This document shows positions 38,028 through 48,300 of a stretch of DNA of 64,000 bases, in pieces. This stretch comes from Pseudomonas trivialis. GTDB lineage: Bacteria > Pseudomonadota > Gammaproteobacteria > Pseudomonadales > Pseudomonadaceae. How positions within the stretch are numbered: position 1 is the stretch's first letter; every line of letters starts with the position of its first letter. The position numbers and the translations under genes were made by a program. A model generated the notes under the pieces. That model saw only the letters and a list, made by a program, of their open reading frames with translations. It searched no databases and was not told where the DNA came from. Location of the stretch: positions 224,357 through 288,356 of the forward strand of contig NZ_JYLK01000007.1 in assembly GCF_001439805.1 (NCBI RefSeq), read 5' to 3'.

Positions 38028-38657
38028 TCAGTTCTGTGTGACTATTTCATTGTAGAATTCCACCAAGTTAATAAAGCGCCCTCCACCAGCGCGGTCGAGG
38101 TGAAAGCCCTGAATCCCGCAAACACGCGGCCCTCGCTCATCACACTTTTTTGAGTCACCCACCATGATGACCTGCCCTTGCTTAGTATCGATAGCATGCT
38201 CAAGTCCTAACAGACTGCACACAGATCGATAAATCATTGGGTCAGGCTTCATTACCCCCAACTCAGCACTAAGCGCATAACCATCAAGATCGGGGAGCAG
38301 TCGCCTCGCAACGTCACAGTAAGGCGCAGCCAAGTTTGAGCACACAGCGATTTTGATGCCACTGGCCCTTAACAAATCTATTGCTGCCAAGGCGTCATCA
38401 AAGATCCGAACCGATGCCAGTTCAACCTCTAGAGCGTGCTCAAGCTCTGCCAGTGCCCAAGGGCTCAGCGTGATGCCTAGGGTCGCTGCGGCCTCCTTGA
38501 GCCCACCGCTCAACTTCATGATCACGCGCATGTCACCAGGGGAAGCCGAACGCCCCTGCTCTGCCCCCATGCGAAGGAGACGCCGATAGGGGTTTTGGCG
38601 ATCCTGGATTTCAAGGACTGTACCGAACAGATCGAAAATCACCGCCGCCGTTACCAT
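38028..38657 (-). CDS. HAD-superfamily hydrolase
   Basis: This 209-residue HAD protein shows motif I VIFDLFGTV with the nucleophilic Asp9, motif II IAVCSNLA, a motif III lysine in GVMKPDPMIY and motif IV IMVGDSKKCDERG. The ~80-residue helical cap fits C1-type phosphatases/dehalogenases. AGGAG precedes the ATG at 38657. It ends five bases before the ParS/MbcA-like gene, so the two form an operon. Substrate unknown; given the partner, a nucleotide or phospho-metabolite is possible (inference). Confidence 0.85.
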   Translation of the reverse strand: MVTAAVIFDLFGTVLEIQDRQNPYRRLLRMGAEQGRSASPGDMRVIMKLSGGLKEAAATLGITLSPWALAELEHALEVELASVRIFDDALAAIDLLRASGIKIAVCSNLAAPYCDVARRLLPDLDGYALSAELGVMKPDPMIYRSVCSLLGLEHAIDTKQGQVIMVGDSKKCDERGPRVCGIQGFHLDRAGGGRFINLVEFYNEIVTQN

Positions 38658-38732
38658 GATTCACTCCTATCGCGACGAAGTCCGCTTTACACCGCGCTAT
38701 CAGGCAAAGCCAGCTGTAATGGGTGAATTAGG

Positions 38733-39230
38733 CTAGCGCACTACTACACCATGCGCAGCTAGGTCATTTACCAATGTTTGGCGACGCAACATTTTCGGAA
38801 ACTTGAAAATATTCCTGTAACTCAAATAAAACGCATAAGGGATGAACAACAAACCAAACCCGTAGGTAGCAGTCGCAATAATCACACCCGCAGGAACTGC
38901 AGCAACTCCATAGACGAGACCTTTAAGAATAGTGGATCTAGCGACACGTCGCACTTGATCAATATCATACTCAACTTTCCCGTTAGACTTCTCAATTGCA
39001 ATGAGTATGATTGATTTCTTATTAAGATGCTTGTAATACCAAATGCGCGGCGTATCGGTGTTCTTGGCACCATGCCTTCTCAGGTATTCAAGCATTACCA
39101 CTTGCTTAAAGTGGACATTATTACCTTCCTCATCTTCACATCGAACCATGCTATACAGAACATCAAGATCACTATTGCCCTGCAGATCGTAATTCTTGAC
39201 AGTGAGCGTCCTCTTAATCAGGCCAGACAT
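38733..39230 (-). CDS. Hypothetical membrane protein
   Basis: This 165-residue protein has a charged N-terminal domain of about 100 residues and a hydrophobic hairpin (residues about 110-140: LVYGVAAVPAGVIIATATYG, then FGLLFIPYAFYLS). It ends in a basic tail (KFPKMLRRQTLVND). AAGGAAAGG precedes the ATG. Two membrane passes with a cytoplasmic sensor-like domain would fit a membrane effector, but I recognise no family. It is more AT-rich than its neighbours. Confidence 0.6.
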   Translation of the reverse strand: MSGLIKRTLTVKNYDLQGNSDLDVLYSMVRCEDEEGNNVHFKQVVMLEYLRRHGAKNTDTPRIWYYKHLNKKSIILIAIEKSNGKVEYDIDQVRRVARSTILKGLVYGVAAVPAGVIIATATYGFGLLFIPYAFYLSYRNIFKFPKMLRRQTLVNDLAAHGVVVR

Positions 39231-39448
39231 ACCTTTCCTTCAGTAGTTAATTGAGCTTTTGCCCGAGGCGCTGAGCAGCCGAAAGTCTGGCTGGCATACC
39301 TGCCCCTCCGAATAAACTTCCACCGTCCGCGCCGTTGCTATCCCGAGGGAGATTCAGGCAGCGACAGCGCCCCTGGCTGCAGTGTTACAAATAAGATTTT
39401 CCATGGAGACCTTGCCTGACTAGACGGAGGTTCAGGCCCTGCCCCGAT

Positions 39449-39715
39449 CTACGAAAGCTTGGATACGATCACGTAATGATCGTGGCCACCTAGACTACGC
39501 ACCAGAGTAAAACCGCCCTGCTGACGGACAGACCGAACTTCAGGTGTCACTACAGTCATGCCGTCTGCGTTGACCCCAGAGAGATCTTGATACACCAGGC
39601 CGGTGTAGCGGTTACCCACCATCGCGGCGTCCAAAAGATATGCATCGATAGTCACGCCCCACTCGATCACGGTCGCTCGCACAACCCGCACGGGGAACTC
39701 GGTCAATTCACACAC
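39449..39715 (-). CDS. Small hypothetical protein upstream-coupled to... metallophosphoesterase operon
   Basis: This 88-residue protein starts with GTG at 39715, preceded by GGAGAG. It follows the metallophosphoesterase gene by 17 bases on the same strand, so the two are probably co-transcribed. The sequence is beta-rich (VRATVIEWGVTIDAYLL, TVVTPEVRSVRQQGGFTLV), with no known motif. Function unknown. Confidence 0.5.
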   Translation of the reverse strand: MCELTEFPVRVVRATVIEWGVTIDAYLLDAAMVGNRYTGLVYQDLSGVNADGMTVVTPEVRSVRQQGGFTLVRSLGGHDHYVIVSKLS

Positions 39716-39732
39716 TCACTACTCTCCACTCA

Positions 39733-40464
39733 TCAAACGATTTCAATGATTTTGCAAGGATCGAACCCGCATTGTTCCTGCGGATACCCGCGCTGGTTTG
39801 ACAGTAAGCGGCACCCACCCAGCACCCTGTCGATCGAGTGGTGCGTGTGACCAAATGCCCAGAAATCCGCTTGCTCGACCAACCCATGCCATCTGTTGAA
39901 GTAGGCGGCACTGACATGCCCATCATGTTCGTCACCCGCCACTTCAGGTATTGGGCAGTGATGTGTTACAACGAAGCTCTTACCAGGAAACGGCTTGCTC
40001 AGTTCTCGACTGAGAAAATCCTTGCTGGCTGCGTTCTTGGCAATCACATCGGCTGGCCGTAGGCGCCGATAATTGGAGTCGGCCCTGATCACTTTGAAGT
40101 CGTTCATCTCGCGGGCGCACGTCATGCTCGCTGCGACCGCGTCGCCAGTGCTACCGAAATCCGTCCACGCCGTTGCAACCAAGAACCGCACATTGCCCAC
40201 AATCACAGATTCGTTCTCCATCACATGGACATTGACAGCGGCTGCGGCCTTCATCTTTTCGACCGTACGGTCGATGTTGCCCTTGTAGTGCTCATGGTTG
40301 CCGGCGCAGTAGATCACCTTGCTTTTGAATGTCTCGTTTGCCCACAAAACACCTCTTGCTTGGATACCGATGTCGCCGGCGAGCACGACAAGATCAGCGG
40401 CAACATCTGGCGGATCGAAAGGCGTGAACTCGATGTGAAGGTCGCTGTAGATCAGTACTTTCAT
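39733..40464 (-). CDS. Calcineurin-like metallophosphoesterase
   Basis: The 243-residue protein has the full metal-binding set of this superfamily: SDLHIE (Asp8, His10), LAGDIG, CAGNHEHY, VTHHCP and FGHTHHS. It has no signal peptide, so it acts in the cytoplasm on a phosphoester (nucleotide, cyclic nucleotide or nucleic acid; not decidable). It heads a two-gene operon with the small protein downstream. Confidence 0.88.
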   Translation of the reverse strand: MKVLIYSDLHIEFTPFDPPDVAADLVVLAGDIGIQARGVLWANETFKSKVIYCAGNHEHYKGNIDRTVEKMKAAAAVNVHVMENESVIVGNVRFLVATAWTDFGSTGDAVAASMTCAREMNDFKVIRADSNYRRLRPADVIAKNAASKDFLSRELSKPFPGKSFVVTHHCPIPEVAGDEHDGHVSAAYFNRWHGLVEQADFWAFGHTHHSIDRVLGGCRLLSNQRGYPQEQCGFDPCKIIEIV

Positions 40465-40689
40465 TCCTGGTAGGCCTTTCAGGTCGTGCTACTGCCGGTA
40501 CGGTTAGCCCAGCCAGGAACTGGCTCTATCGCTGCCGGACTGAATTTCGACTTTTGCATATATTGAAGAACCGCTTGAGGCAGCAGCATGCAGGCAAGGC
40601 CGCCACCTCAAACGAGACAGACGATGACTATAGACACTTGCATGTGACAGAGCAAATTCAGCATATCGTTGCGTTTGCCAGGAACGTCA

Positions 40690-41145
40690 ATGTCGCTTCG
40701 TACCGCCTATGCCGCAGCTCTGCAATTGCTTCGTACGCGAGGAGAGATTTCGCAGCGGGAGCTAGCAGACGCAGTCGACCCTAGCTATGTCAGCCGGTTG
40801 GAAGCAGGCACTCGATCAGTAACGCTGGACGTGAGTCATGAGCTTGCAAAGGCACTAGGAGTGGACCCGCTGACCTTGCTGGCACTGGCGTACGCTGCAG
40901 AGCGAGGACAAACGCCTCGACAGGTTGTTGATCAGCTTGTGCGAGACCTTGAGTCAACCGGATTGCTCGGTAGTGAAATACCGCCCTTGCCTTCTAAAAG
41001 GACGCATCCGGTGGTGGCAGCGTCCTTGGAGCTGAGAGCGCAGATCAGGGAGTTGATTGATCAGGGCTTTAGTCAGGCCGAGGTGGCGAGGAGACTGGGC
41101 GTTTCTCGTCAGACTGTCAGTAATCGCCTGAAGAAATTGTCTTGA
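40690..41145 (+). CDS. Xre-family regulator with a second C-terminal helix-turn-helix
   Basis: This 151-residue protein has an Xre/Cro HTH at residues about 8-60 (RGEISQRELADAVDPSYVSR, then ELAKALGVDPLTLLALA). A separate resolvase/transposase-type HTH lies at the C-terminus (IDQGFSQAEVARRLGVSRQTV). Two DNA-binding modules joined by a ~40-residue linker are unusual for a simple repressor and could bridge two operators. The ATG at 40690 has AGGA upstream. It precedes the caspase-like gene by 219 bases on the same strand. Confidence 0.8.
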   Translation: MSLRTAYAAALQLLRTRGEISQRELADAVDPSYVSRLEAGTRSVTLDVSHELAKALGVDPLTLLALAYAAERGQTPRQVVDQLVRDLESTGLLGSEIPPLPSKRTHPVVAASLELRAQIRELIDQGFSQAEVARRLGVSRQTVSNRLKKLS

Positions 41146-41364
41146 TGCTCGCGACATGGCGCGGCGTTGCACCCGAATGTCCGTAGGGACTCAACGAAGC
41201 GTCAACTTGACAGTAGGTCAGCCAATTAGAGGAAGGCCGGGGCAGCACATGCCGCCACGACGATTGAGCAAAAGAAAGCTAATCGCTAGCATGTCTTAGT
41301 TTGGCCCGCAGCAGGGTTGGCAATTATCAAAGTCAGGCGGTTCTCGCTTGCGGAGGGAGCAAGG

Positions 41365-42921
41365 ATGGGTAAGAAGGTTACGGGAAGATCTGCTGGGAAG
41401 GCCATTGAGACTACTGAGATTTGCTCTGGCGGAGCACCGAAGCGTGTTACTGCGGTCGTGGTCGCCCTCGAAAACTATCGTAGGGATGAATTGCCGGTTG
41501 TAGATTTTGCGCATGCCGATGCAGATGGCTTCGCTGCCGCGCTTCGCCAGATTTATCCGGCTGAAATCCTTCACCTCGACGTAATCAAAGATGAAGACGC
41601 AACGCTGTCGGCGCTTCAAGCGGTGAGCTATACCATTCAAAATCTCGAAGAGGATGAACTTTTCATCTTCTATTATGCCGGGCATGGCTTCCATGGCGCC
41701 GGACAGAACCGGCTAAGTGCGTTCGATACCAACCGTTTCAACTTTGAAGGTACTACCTTAAGTCTACAATCTGATTTGCTTGAGCACTTGGAGGCAAGCG
41801 AGTGCAGCCAGGCTCTTATCTTTGTCGACGCATGCGCAGCAAACTTCGCGCAGGTGATCAATTGTCGCGACGTGATTTCAAATCTTGAGCCGCTGGAAGT
41901 CGAGAATTTCCTAGACGGCAACTGGTACTGTGGTGTGTTCCTCTCCTGCTCCCCTCAGGAAAAATCATACCCGGCACAGCCATTAGGTCACGGTATTTGG
42001 ACTCATTTTTTGCTGGAAGCCTTGGAAGGACGAGCCGACGGCGCTCTACGTGACAGGTGGCTCACAGATGCTAGTCTTCGTGACTATCTGCAGTACGAGG
42101 TACGCCGGTACATCACGCATGAAATGACGATCAAGGCTTCCCAAACACCTCAGGCAATACTTTCTGGTAGCGGTAGCTTTCGCATTCGTTATATTGAGGA
42201 GCCTTCCATCGCGACTGCTCCTGCCAGCGACGTACTGGCGAAGATCATCTTCCAGAACAATACTGAATTTTTGGAGAGCGCTGAGACGGGCCGAATTCGC
42301 TCTCTAGCCGGATTTAGTTCCAAATACCGCGAGCCAATCGGCTTTTCCGAATCCGCTGATAAATTTTGCAGAACGCTGCTAGACACACAAATCAAGGAAG
42401 AAATACAGGAAATTTATCAAGCAACGATAGCTGCATTCGGTGCGCGCCGAAAAGACGTGCAAAAAGGTGAAGACTACGGTGCCGGCGATGTAGCGTACGA
42501 GTACTTCAGGTATTCGGTTAACAGCGGACAAAATCCTGACGATCACTCGGAGTTTGTGATCTATAGGACTCTGCAGCTCAGGGATGGATGGCACAATCAC
42601 CGAGAAGCCATCGAAGATATCTTCGACCGTGACTTTGATCATCTAGTGATTGATTTCGCTCGACTGAAGCTCTCCTTCGATGACCTCGTGGACAGCCTGG
42701 AGGACGTCCGTGATGCTCACGGAGGTGAAATTGATGATGACGACAGAACCATGCGCGTCACATACTCCACGGGTGAAGCGGCGTTCACCTTTGATCTGAG
42801 GCGGCATAGGCTAGAGATTCAAATTGCTGGAGCTGATGCACTGGATATTTTAGATGGTGTGAAGCATTTCCAGCTTGGCAATGCTAAGCCGAGTCCTATG
42901 CTTGAGGCGCCATTAAAATAG
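41365..42921 (+). CDS. Caspase-like (peptidase C14) protein
   Basis: This 518-residue protein has a caspase-like domain in residues about 28-270. The catalytic pair is His107 in FYYAGHGFHG and Cys157 in LIFVDACAAN, with the conserved N-terminal VVALENYRRD…DADGFAAAL. Residues 300-518 form a C-terminal region without a motif I know (MRVTYSTGEAAFTFDLRRHR near the end). The ATG at 41365 is preceded by GGAGGG. Bacterial caspase-like proteases often execute abortive infection or process toxins, usually triggered by a partner. No sensor gene is adjacent apart from the Xre protein. Confidence 0.85.
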   Translation: MGKKVTGRSAGKAIETTEICSGGAPKRVTAVVVALENYRRDELPVVDFAHADADGFAAALRQIYPAEILHLDVIKDEDATLSALQAVSYTIQNLEEDELFIFYYAGHGFHGAGQNRLSAFDTNRFNFEGTTLSLQSDLLEHLEASECSQALIFVDACAANFAQVINCRDVISNLEPLEVENFLDGNWYCGVFLSCSPQEKSYPAQPLGHGIWTHFLLEALEGRADGALRDRWLTDASLRDYLQYEVRRYITHEMTIKASQTPQAILSGSGSFRIRYIEEPSIATAPASDVLAKIIFQNNTEFLESAETGRIRSLAGFSSKYREPIGFSESADKFCRTLLDTQIKEEIQEIYQATIAAFGARRKDVQKGEDYGAGDVAYEYFRYSVNSGQNPDDHSEFVIYRTLQLRDGWHNHREAIEDIFDRDFDHLVIDFARLKLSFDDLVDSLEDVRDAHGGEIDDDDRTMRVTYSTGEAAFTFDLRRHRLEIQIAGADALDILDGVKHFQLGNAKPSPMLEAPLK

Positions 42922-43347
42922 AGATCCTCGCAATCCGCTGCTCGCATGGCTTTTTGAATCTCTCTTGCAGTCGGGGACATGCAGCTCCGCTCGATACCTG
43001 CGGGCCTCCGCATTAAGGCCTAGGGTCTGCGGAGCCAGCTGGAACGCACTGCGTACAGCTCTAGGCTCTGTACGATATTATATGTCGCAGAGCAATGCGA
43101 GTGCCGTCCAACCTAGGCAACTATCCAGAAAATCCTAGTTGCACCCAGTCAACTCATTTCCGAAGCTGGGCGTGAACACTATGTCGTCCGGGCAATCACT
43201 GCATATAGAGGTAAAGGGAATGCCCTCGCGCCTTGGTAAAGCCGACATACCTCAAAGACCAGCGCCGTCAAAAGCTCTGAGTATCGCCGCGATCTCTACG
43301 CCGTGACATCATTTACCTATAACAATAAGGAATTTAGGTACTAGCTG
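42922..43347. other. Gap without recognised gene
   Basis: About 425 bases between the caspase-like gene and a small hypothetical gene. I see no gene, tRNA or clear repeat, only short imperfect dyads around 43040-43075. Confidence 0.35.
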
Positions 43348-43809
43348 ATGACGCACTCTCTACCCCTTTCAGTTGACATTGACCACTCAGCAAATTTTTC
43401 CGCAAATCACACGACGAGCAAAACTGAATCAATCAACCGATCCGTTTTCAGCGCATTGGTCTGGCCTATAGCATGGCGGATTTTGTCGCTTACGGCGTTC
43501 CAAACAACCCTTATTCTTGGAAGGCAAAATTTTTTTGCTGACATGTTAAATCTCGGATTAAACAAGATTCAGAGCGAAGCACTCCTGAACGCTAAACGAT
43601 GGGATGCACGAATGGCGCTCGCCTGGAGCCACCTCACGCCTGCGGAGCGCAAGCTGGCACAAAACTTGACTACGCTAAGTATGAAAACTATTGGCCTGAA
43701 CTTGGCTTCCTTGAACTTGATTGCATACGCAGCTACTCACTCGTTTACCGAGACGATGCCTATATCTGCTCAAGCGCTCCATAAACCACTCACTCAAAGC
43801 GAACCATAA
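43348..43809 (+). CDS. Hypothetical protein
   Basis: This 153-residue protein has a weak upstream ribosome site. It is largely helical, with a mildly hydrophobic stretch VFSALVWPIAWRILSLTAFQ and an amphipathic segment AKRWDARMALAWSHLTPAER. It is not a signal peptide. It ends six bases before the convergent HEATH-motif gene. No family recognised; a real gene is likely but not certain. Confidence 0.45.
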   Translation: MTHSLPLSVDIDHSANFSANHTTSKTESINRSVFSALVWPIAWRILSLTAFQTTLILGRQNFFADMLNLGLNKIQSEALLNAKRWDARMALAWSHLTPAERKLAQNLTTLSMKTIGLNLASLNLIAYAATHSFTETMPISAQALHKPLTQSEP

Positions 43810-43815
43810 GAAACC

Positions 43816-45261
43816 TCAATGCAACTCAGGCTCTTCCCCAAAATCCTCCAGAGAACTGACATGAAGAATAAAATCCTCAGGCCGCATAAAGAACTTAGAA
43901 ACCGCCAACCTACAGTATTCCTCTGTCTTATTAAATATATCAACATTGCCAATCAAATAATCAGAAATACTAAAATCAACCCGATTAGGGACACAGATCT
44001 CAGTCTCATCCGAGAGAAACACATCAAGGAGCCGAACCTCTGAAAGGTCACAAACCCCTAGTGGCCGCTCACTCAAAACACTTCGATTATACAAACTACA
44101 CGAACGTATAATTTCTTCATCAATTGCGCTGGATAACTCGGTTATATTTTTAAGAGAGCTTGAGAACATAAAACTATCAGTCATCCCATAATGCATCAAA
44201 AAACCATTAACACGTGAAGCCCAGAACTTCAATATGACAGCCAGTGGATTCGTTTTTAGAAGCTTAAGGACATGGACACGAGTTGAGTAGTTAGAGGTCT
44301 GCATCCACCCATAAATAAATAGTGCCGTTTTGAAAAAAATCACTGCCCTCGACCCTTCCCTCCGCATATCCTGAGAGAGTGTCGCGCCCGCATATTCGTT
44401 CAAAAAAAATCTCTCGATATACGAACTTATAGCAGAGCATGCAATCATATTTACATCCAAAGTAAAACGACAAAGCGTAGCAGTGAATACTAGTTGCTCC
44501 CTCAGCGTAAGCTCCCTAAAGTGGAGCTTTATCAGAGATATCAGCACTGTGTATTCTGAACGTTCCTTATCATCCAGTATTTTTTGAAAGCCCCTATTCA
44601 CTTCATCAAGATACTCATCTTTTTCTGAGCAAGCCTCAAGGGCTTCGGCTGCAACTATCTTGACTAGCGTCTCATTAGCAAGAGCATTAGCCTCAAGAAC
44701 AGCCAACATACTAAGCGGGACTTTTTGAATAACCTCATCACCGCAATTATAAATAACAAATATTAGCGGCCCAAATCGATCATCCACAACTACCTCATGA
44801 GTCATAGATGTCGTTCGGGAAAGCTGGAACTCACCCAGCTCCAGCAGCTCCTTGTGAGACCGCAACTCGGATACGTTCAAATAGAATACGGACAAAGCCT
44901 GCTCAACGCTCAAACCCTCTGAAATCCTTTTCATCAGATTTAACTTTCTGAATAAAAATTCCAAGCCCCACGATGTTGTTACACAATCATTAAAATGAGT
45001 AGCCTCATGTACCACTAGAGACCGGAAATTAACCCGCACGGGCCAATACTCATCCCACTTGTTCGGGAGTGTCTCTCTCAGCGCCTCCTCCAGGACACTC
45101 TTAGCAGGCGCCGTATAGTTTCTTATCTCTATAAGATTTGTGTAAAAATCGAAGTAACCCAACTCATTTGACGTCGCAAAAATTCTGCCCATAATAAAGC
45201 TACCAGATATAAAAATTGCTATTAATTTTAAAAAAATGAGAGCCACCCAGAAAGCTCTCAT
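43816..45261 (-). CDS. Large hypothetical protein with a HEATH (HExxH) motif
   Basis: The 481-residue protein is strikingly AT-rich compared with the rest of the window. A hydrophobic N-terminus (FWVALIFLKLIAIFISGSF) may be a membrane anchor, or translation may start at Met24. Residues about 88-95 read VVHEATHF: HEATH fits the HExxH zinc-protease motif. Downstream residues such as ELLELGEF or MTHEVVVDD could supply the third ligand. The remainder is alpha-rich without known domains. No close family recognised; a metallopeptidase role is an inference from a short motif. Confidence 0.5.
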   Translation of the reverse strand: MRAFWVALIFLKLIAIFISGSFIMGRIFATSNELGYFDFYTNLIEIRNYTAPAKSVLEEALRETLPNKWDEYWPVRVNFRSLVVHEATHFNDCVTTSWGLEFLFRKLNLMKRISEGLSVEQALSVFYLNVSELRSHKELLELGEFQLSRTTSMTHEVVVDDRFGPLIFVIYNCGDEVIQKVPLSMLAVLEANALANETLVKIVAAEALEACSEKDEYLDEVNRGFQKILDDKERSEYTVLISLIKLHFRELTLREQLVFTATLCRFTLDVNMIACSAISSYIERFFLNEYAGATLSQDMRREGSRAVIFFKTALFIYGWMQTSNYSTRVHVLKLLKTNPLAVILKFWASRVNGFLMHYGMTDSFMFSSSLKNITELSSAIDEEIIRSCSLYNRSVLSERPLGVCDLSEVRLLDVFLSDETEICVPNRVDFSISDYLIGNVDIFNKTEEYCRLAVSKFFMRPEDFILHVSSLEDFGEEPELH

Positions 45262-45343
45262 AAGTCTTGGAAAACCTTAGTCAAACTCCCAACTCACCAC
45301 CTAAGAAAAAAGGGGCTAAGCACATCTATGTGCAACATTCGAA

Positions 45344-48300
45344 TCAGTGCCTCTGAGCACAAATCGTCGAATAGGCGCATCGATTGCAGTGTTTGCCTCG
45401 GGTTGCTTTGCGCTCACCAGCACGCAATGCGCCGATCGACTTAAACACATTTGTAGTGCTCGCTCTGGCAGACGGAACTGCGTCTTCAGAAAGCCCCGTG
45501 ACGAGCGAATGAATTGAAATTCGGTTGCAACGTCTGCCTCCCAAGTTCTCCAGGATGGGTCGAACATTTCGCGCTACAGCACTGAGGCCAACTCCCGTTC
45601 GCAGCCAAATCACATCACCACTCGCCTCGCGAAGCATCCAGGGCATGGTAATGGCCTGGCCATTCACGCTGGCAGTTGTTTCGGGAACGTAAGACGCGCT
45701 ACCCGGCTGCCATGAAGCACCTCGATTGAAGGCGATCCAAGCGTGCTCCATCAGCATCTTGTCCTCCTCCCATGTCGGCAGCGACTTCTCGCCCCAAGCT
45801 TGCAGGAAGGCTTCATCGGTCTTCATTCCATCCCGGTAGAAGTATTCAAGCCCTGCCAACACTGCTCGACGAGCCCGAATTGAGACATCCAAATCCTGTT
45901 CGATGGGAAGATTCAATTCTTGAGCATAGTGATACTGCAGGGAGCAGGTCATGAACCCATCAAGGGCAGCGAAGGTCATCGCCACAGGTGGTGTCATGGG
46001 TACGCGCGAGACAGGCGCCGCTACTGGAACAGAGGCTCGCGCGACGCTGGCAGGAATTACTGAAGGATCACGCAAGGGATCGGGAATCGTCGCTGCGTCA
46101 GTGCCGCCGTAGACCTTCAACCGATCTTTCGCCCTAGACAGGCCAACGTACAACAGATTGTTCCGCTCGATGGCCTCACCTTGGAGCCGCAGGGCTTGCG
46201 TGCTGTGTAGCGCTTCAGGGGGCAGCAGCAACGCCTGGCGCTCATCAAAACGTGGCGATGCCTCTGCGCCAAACTTGGTCTTTTCAACGTTGGCCATGTG
46301 CACGACGTCGAACTCAAGTCCTTTGCTGCCATGGACGGTCATGAGCCTCACAGCGTCGATCGCAGCCGCCTCGGGTGGAAGCGCGCGCTCCGCTGATCGT
46401 TGCCCGATATACCGCCGAAAATCTTCTCTGACCAAAAACTTCGATAACGTCGCCTGGCTACCTACACCATCGCTGTTGCGAACCCCGTAGAGGAATTGCC
46501 ACAACGCCAGGCGATTGATCTGCGCAGCAGCAGACTGGTCAGCCAGCGACTCCAACCCAAAGCCTTTTTCAAACAGCAGGTCACAGACAAAAACCCAAGG
46601 GCGAGAACTTCGCGTAGCCCCTTCCAACAAGTCACTCAACTCCTGGACAACCTGCTGCCCTAGCGCCGAGAGGACTGCAGTGGGACGGCTCAGCCAACGA
46701 CCACGCTGGTGGTTGAAACCTAGCTTGGACTGGTTCGTCAGCAACTCGATGTCTGCTGCAGGCATCCGTAAGTTTGCACGTCTGAACAAGCCGAGGAGCG
46801 CTCCAGGCGAACGCTGCGTCAGCAATTGCATCAGGCACATGAATTCTTTGACTTCAGCCCTCTGGTTCAACTCACCCAGGTGCAAAACAGGAATGCCAGC
46901 CGCCTCGATGTCTTGAGCAAGCTTGTCTACTTGGGCATTCGTTGAGCTGATGATGCCCTGACTGCCGTACGAGTGCCCTGCCGCTCGACACTGAGTAATC
47001 TCGCCGACGATGACACTGCTCTGAGCATCCTTTTGGGTGTGGAGTAAAGCTGGCATAACTCCGCTCACGGAGCGAGAAGGTGATACGCGATCCAGCGGCA
47101 CAAGTGGCTGCAACACATGGTCGGTTCCAGCCCGTTCAACCAGACGAAGAATCTCTGGAGAGCTGCGCCGGTTGATGTCCAAGCTATATCGCCTGATAGA
47201 GGCAGCCTGTCCTCTGGCAACGTACGCCTCGTCAAACTTGAGCAGACTTTGAATCGACGCACCACGCCAGTGATGAATAGCCTGACGAATATCACCGACT
47301 ACCCATAGGCAACGTTGCGGCGATCCGATCTTTTTGACGAACTCGATCATCACATGGTTGACGTCCTGGTACTCATCCACCAGGACGTGGTCGTACTGTT
47401 CTAGGAAAGGCGCAAGAGACGGACGATCATCACGTGCCTGCACAGTGGGTCGAACCAGAAGGTCTGGATAGTCCACCCACCCTTCTCGCCGTAGTACGGC
47501 TTCGTAGGCCCTATAGAGGGTCACTATGTCGTTCCGCTCTCGTTCAACATCGGGCTCAACCGCTGGCAATGCTCGAACAATCGCAGCGTATTCGTCCGGG
47601 GTGACCAATTCTTCTTTCAGACGATGGATGATTCTCAACACATCAGGCAACCAGTCATACGGGTTGCTCAACCTGAAGAAATATTCGAGCTGCAGGGTGG
47701 GCAGTTCTTCGACCATCATTCTGACTTGCTGCAGCGCGTCTGCGATCTTGATCTGAGATGTCAGACCGAAGAGAAGGTGGTGCTTTCGCAGGAGCTCAAG
47801 TCCGAACGAATGGAAGGTACCAGCCCATACCTGTGAAGCATTCGGAACATTGGCTGCAGTCAACCGCTCCACAAGCTCCTGGGCGGCGCGGTTGGTAAAG
47901 GTCATCACCAAAATTCTATTGGCGGGAACCCCACTGGCGATCAAATGGGCTACTCGATGTACCAACGTCGTGGTTTTACCCGTTCCTGGCCCCGCAACCA
48001 CATTGACGAATTTCTCTGGGGCCTCAGCCGCAAGACGCTGGGCATCGCTCGGGGGATGTGCAGGCGCCGGAGGAACTGGAGGGACATCTGAGAGCAGCAG
48101 TGCGTCAGCCAATTGCTGCCTTACGACTTCTAGAGGCAGCAGAAAATGCGACGCTATCGATCGAGAACGCCATCCTGCTGACCACAATGCTCTGGCCGCC
48201 GTCCTGGGTAGCAACAGCTCTCGTGCAAAGACGTTTGCCTGGAGCTCGTTGCGCTCCCATGCACCATACCCTTCCACCACCGCACTTACGGGACTGGTGC

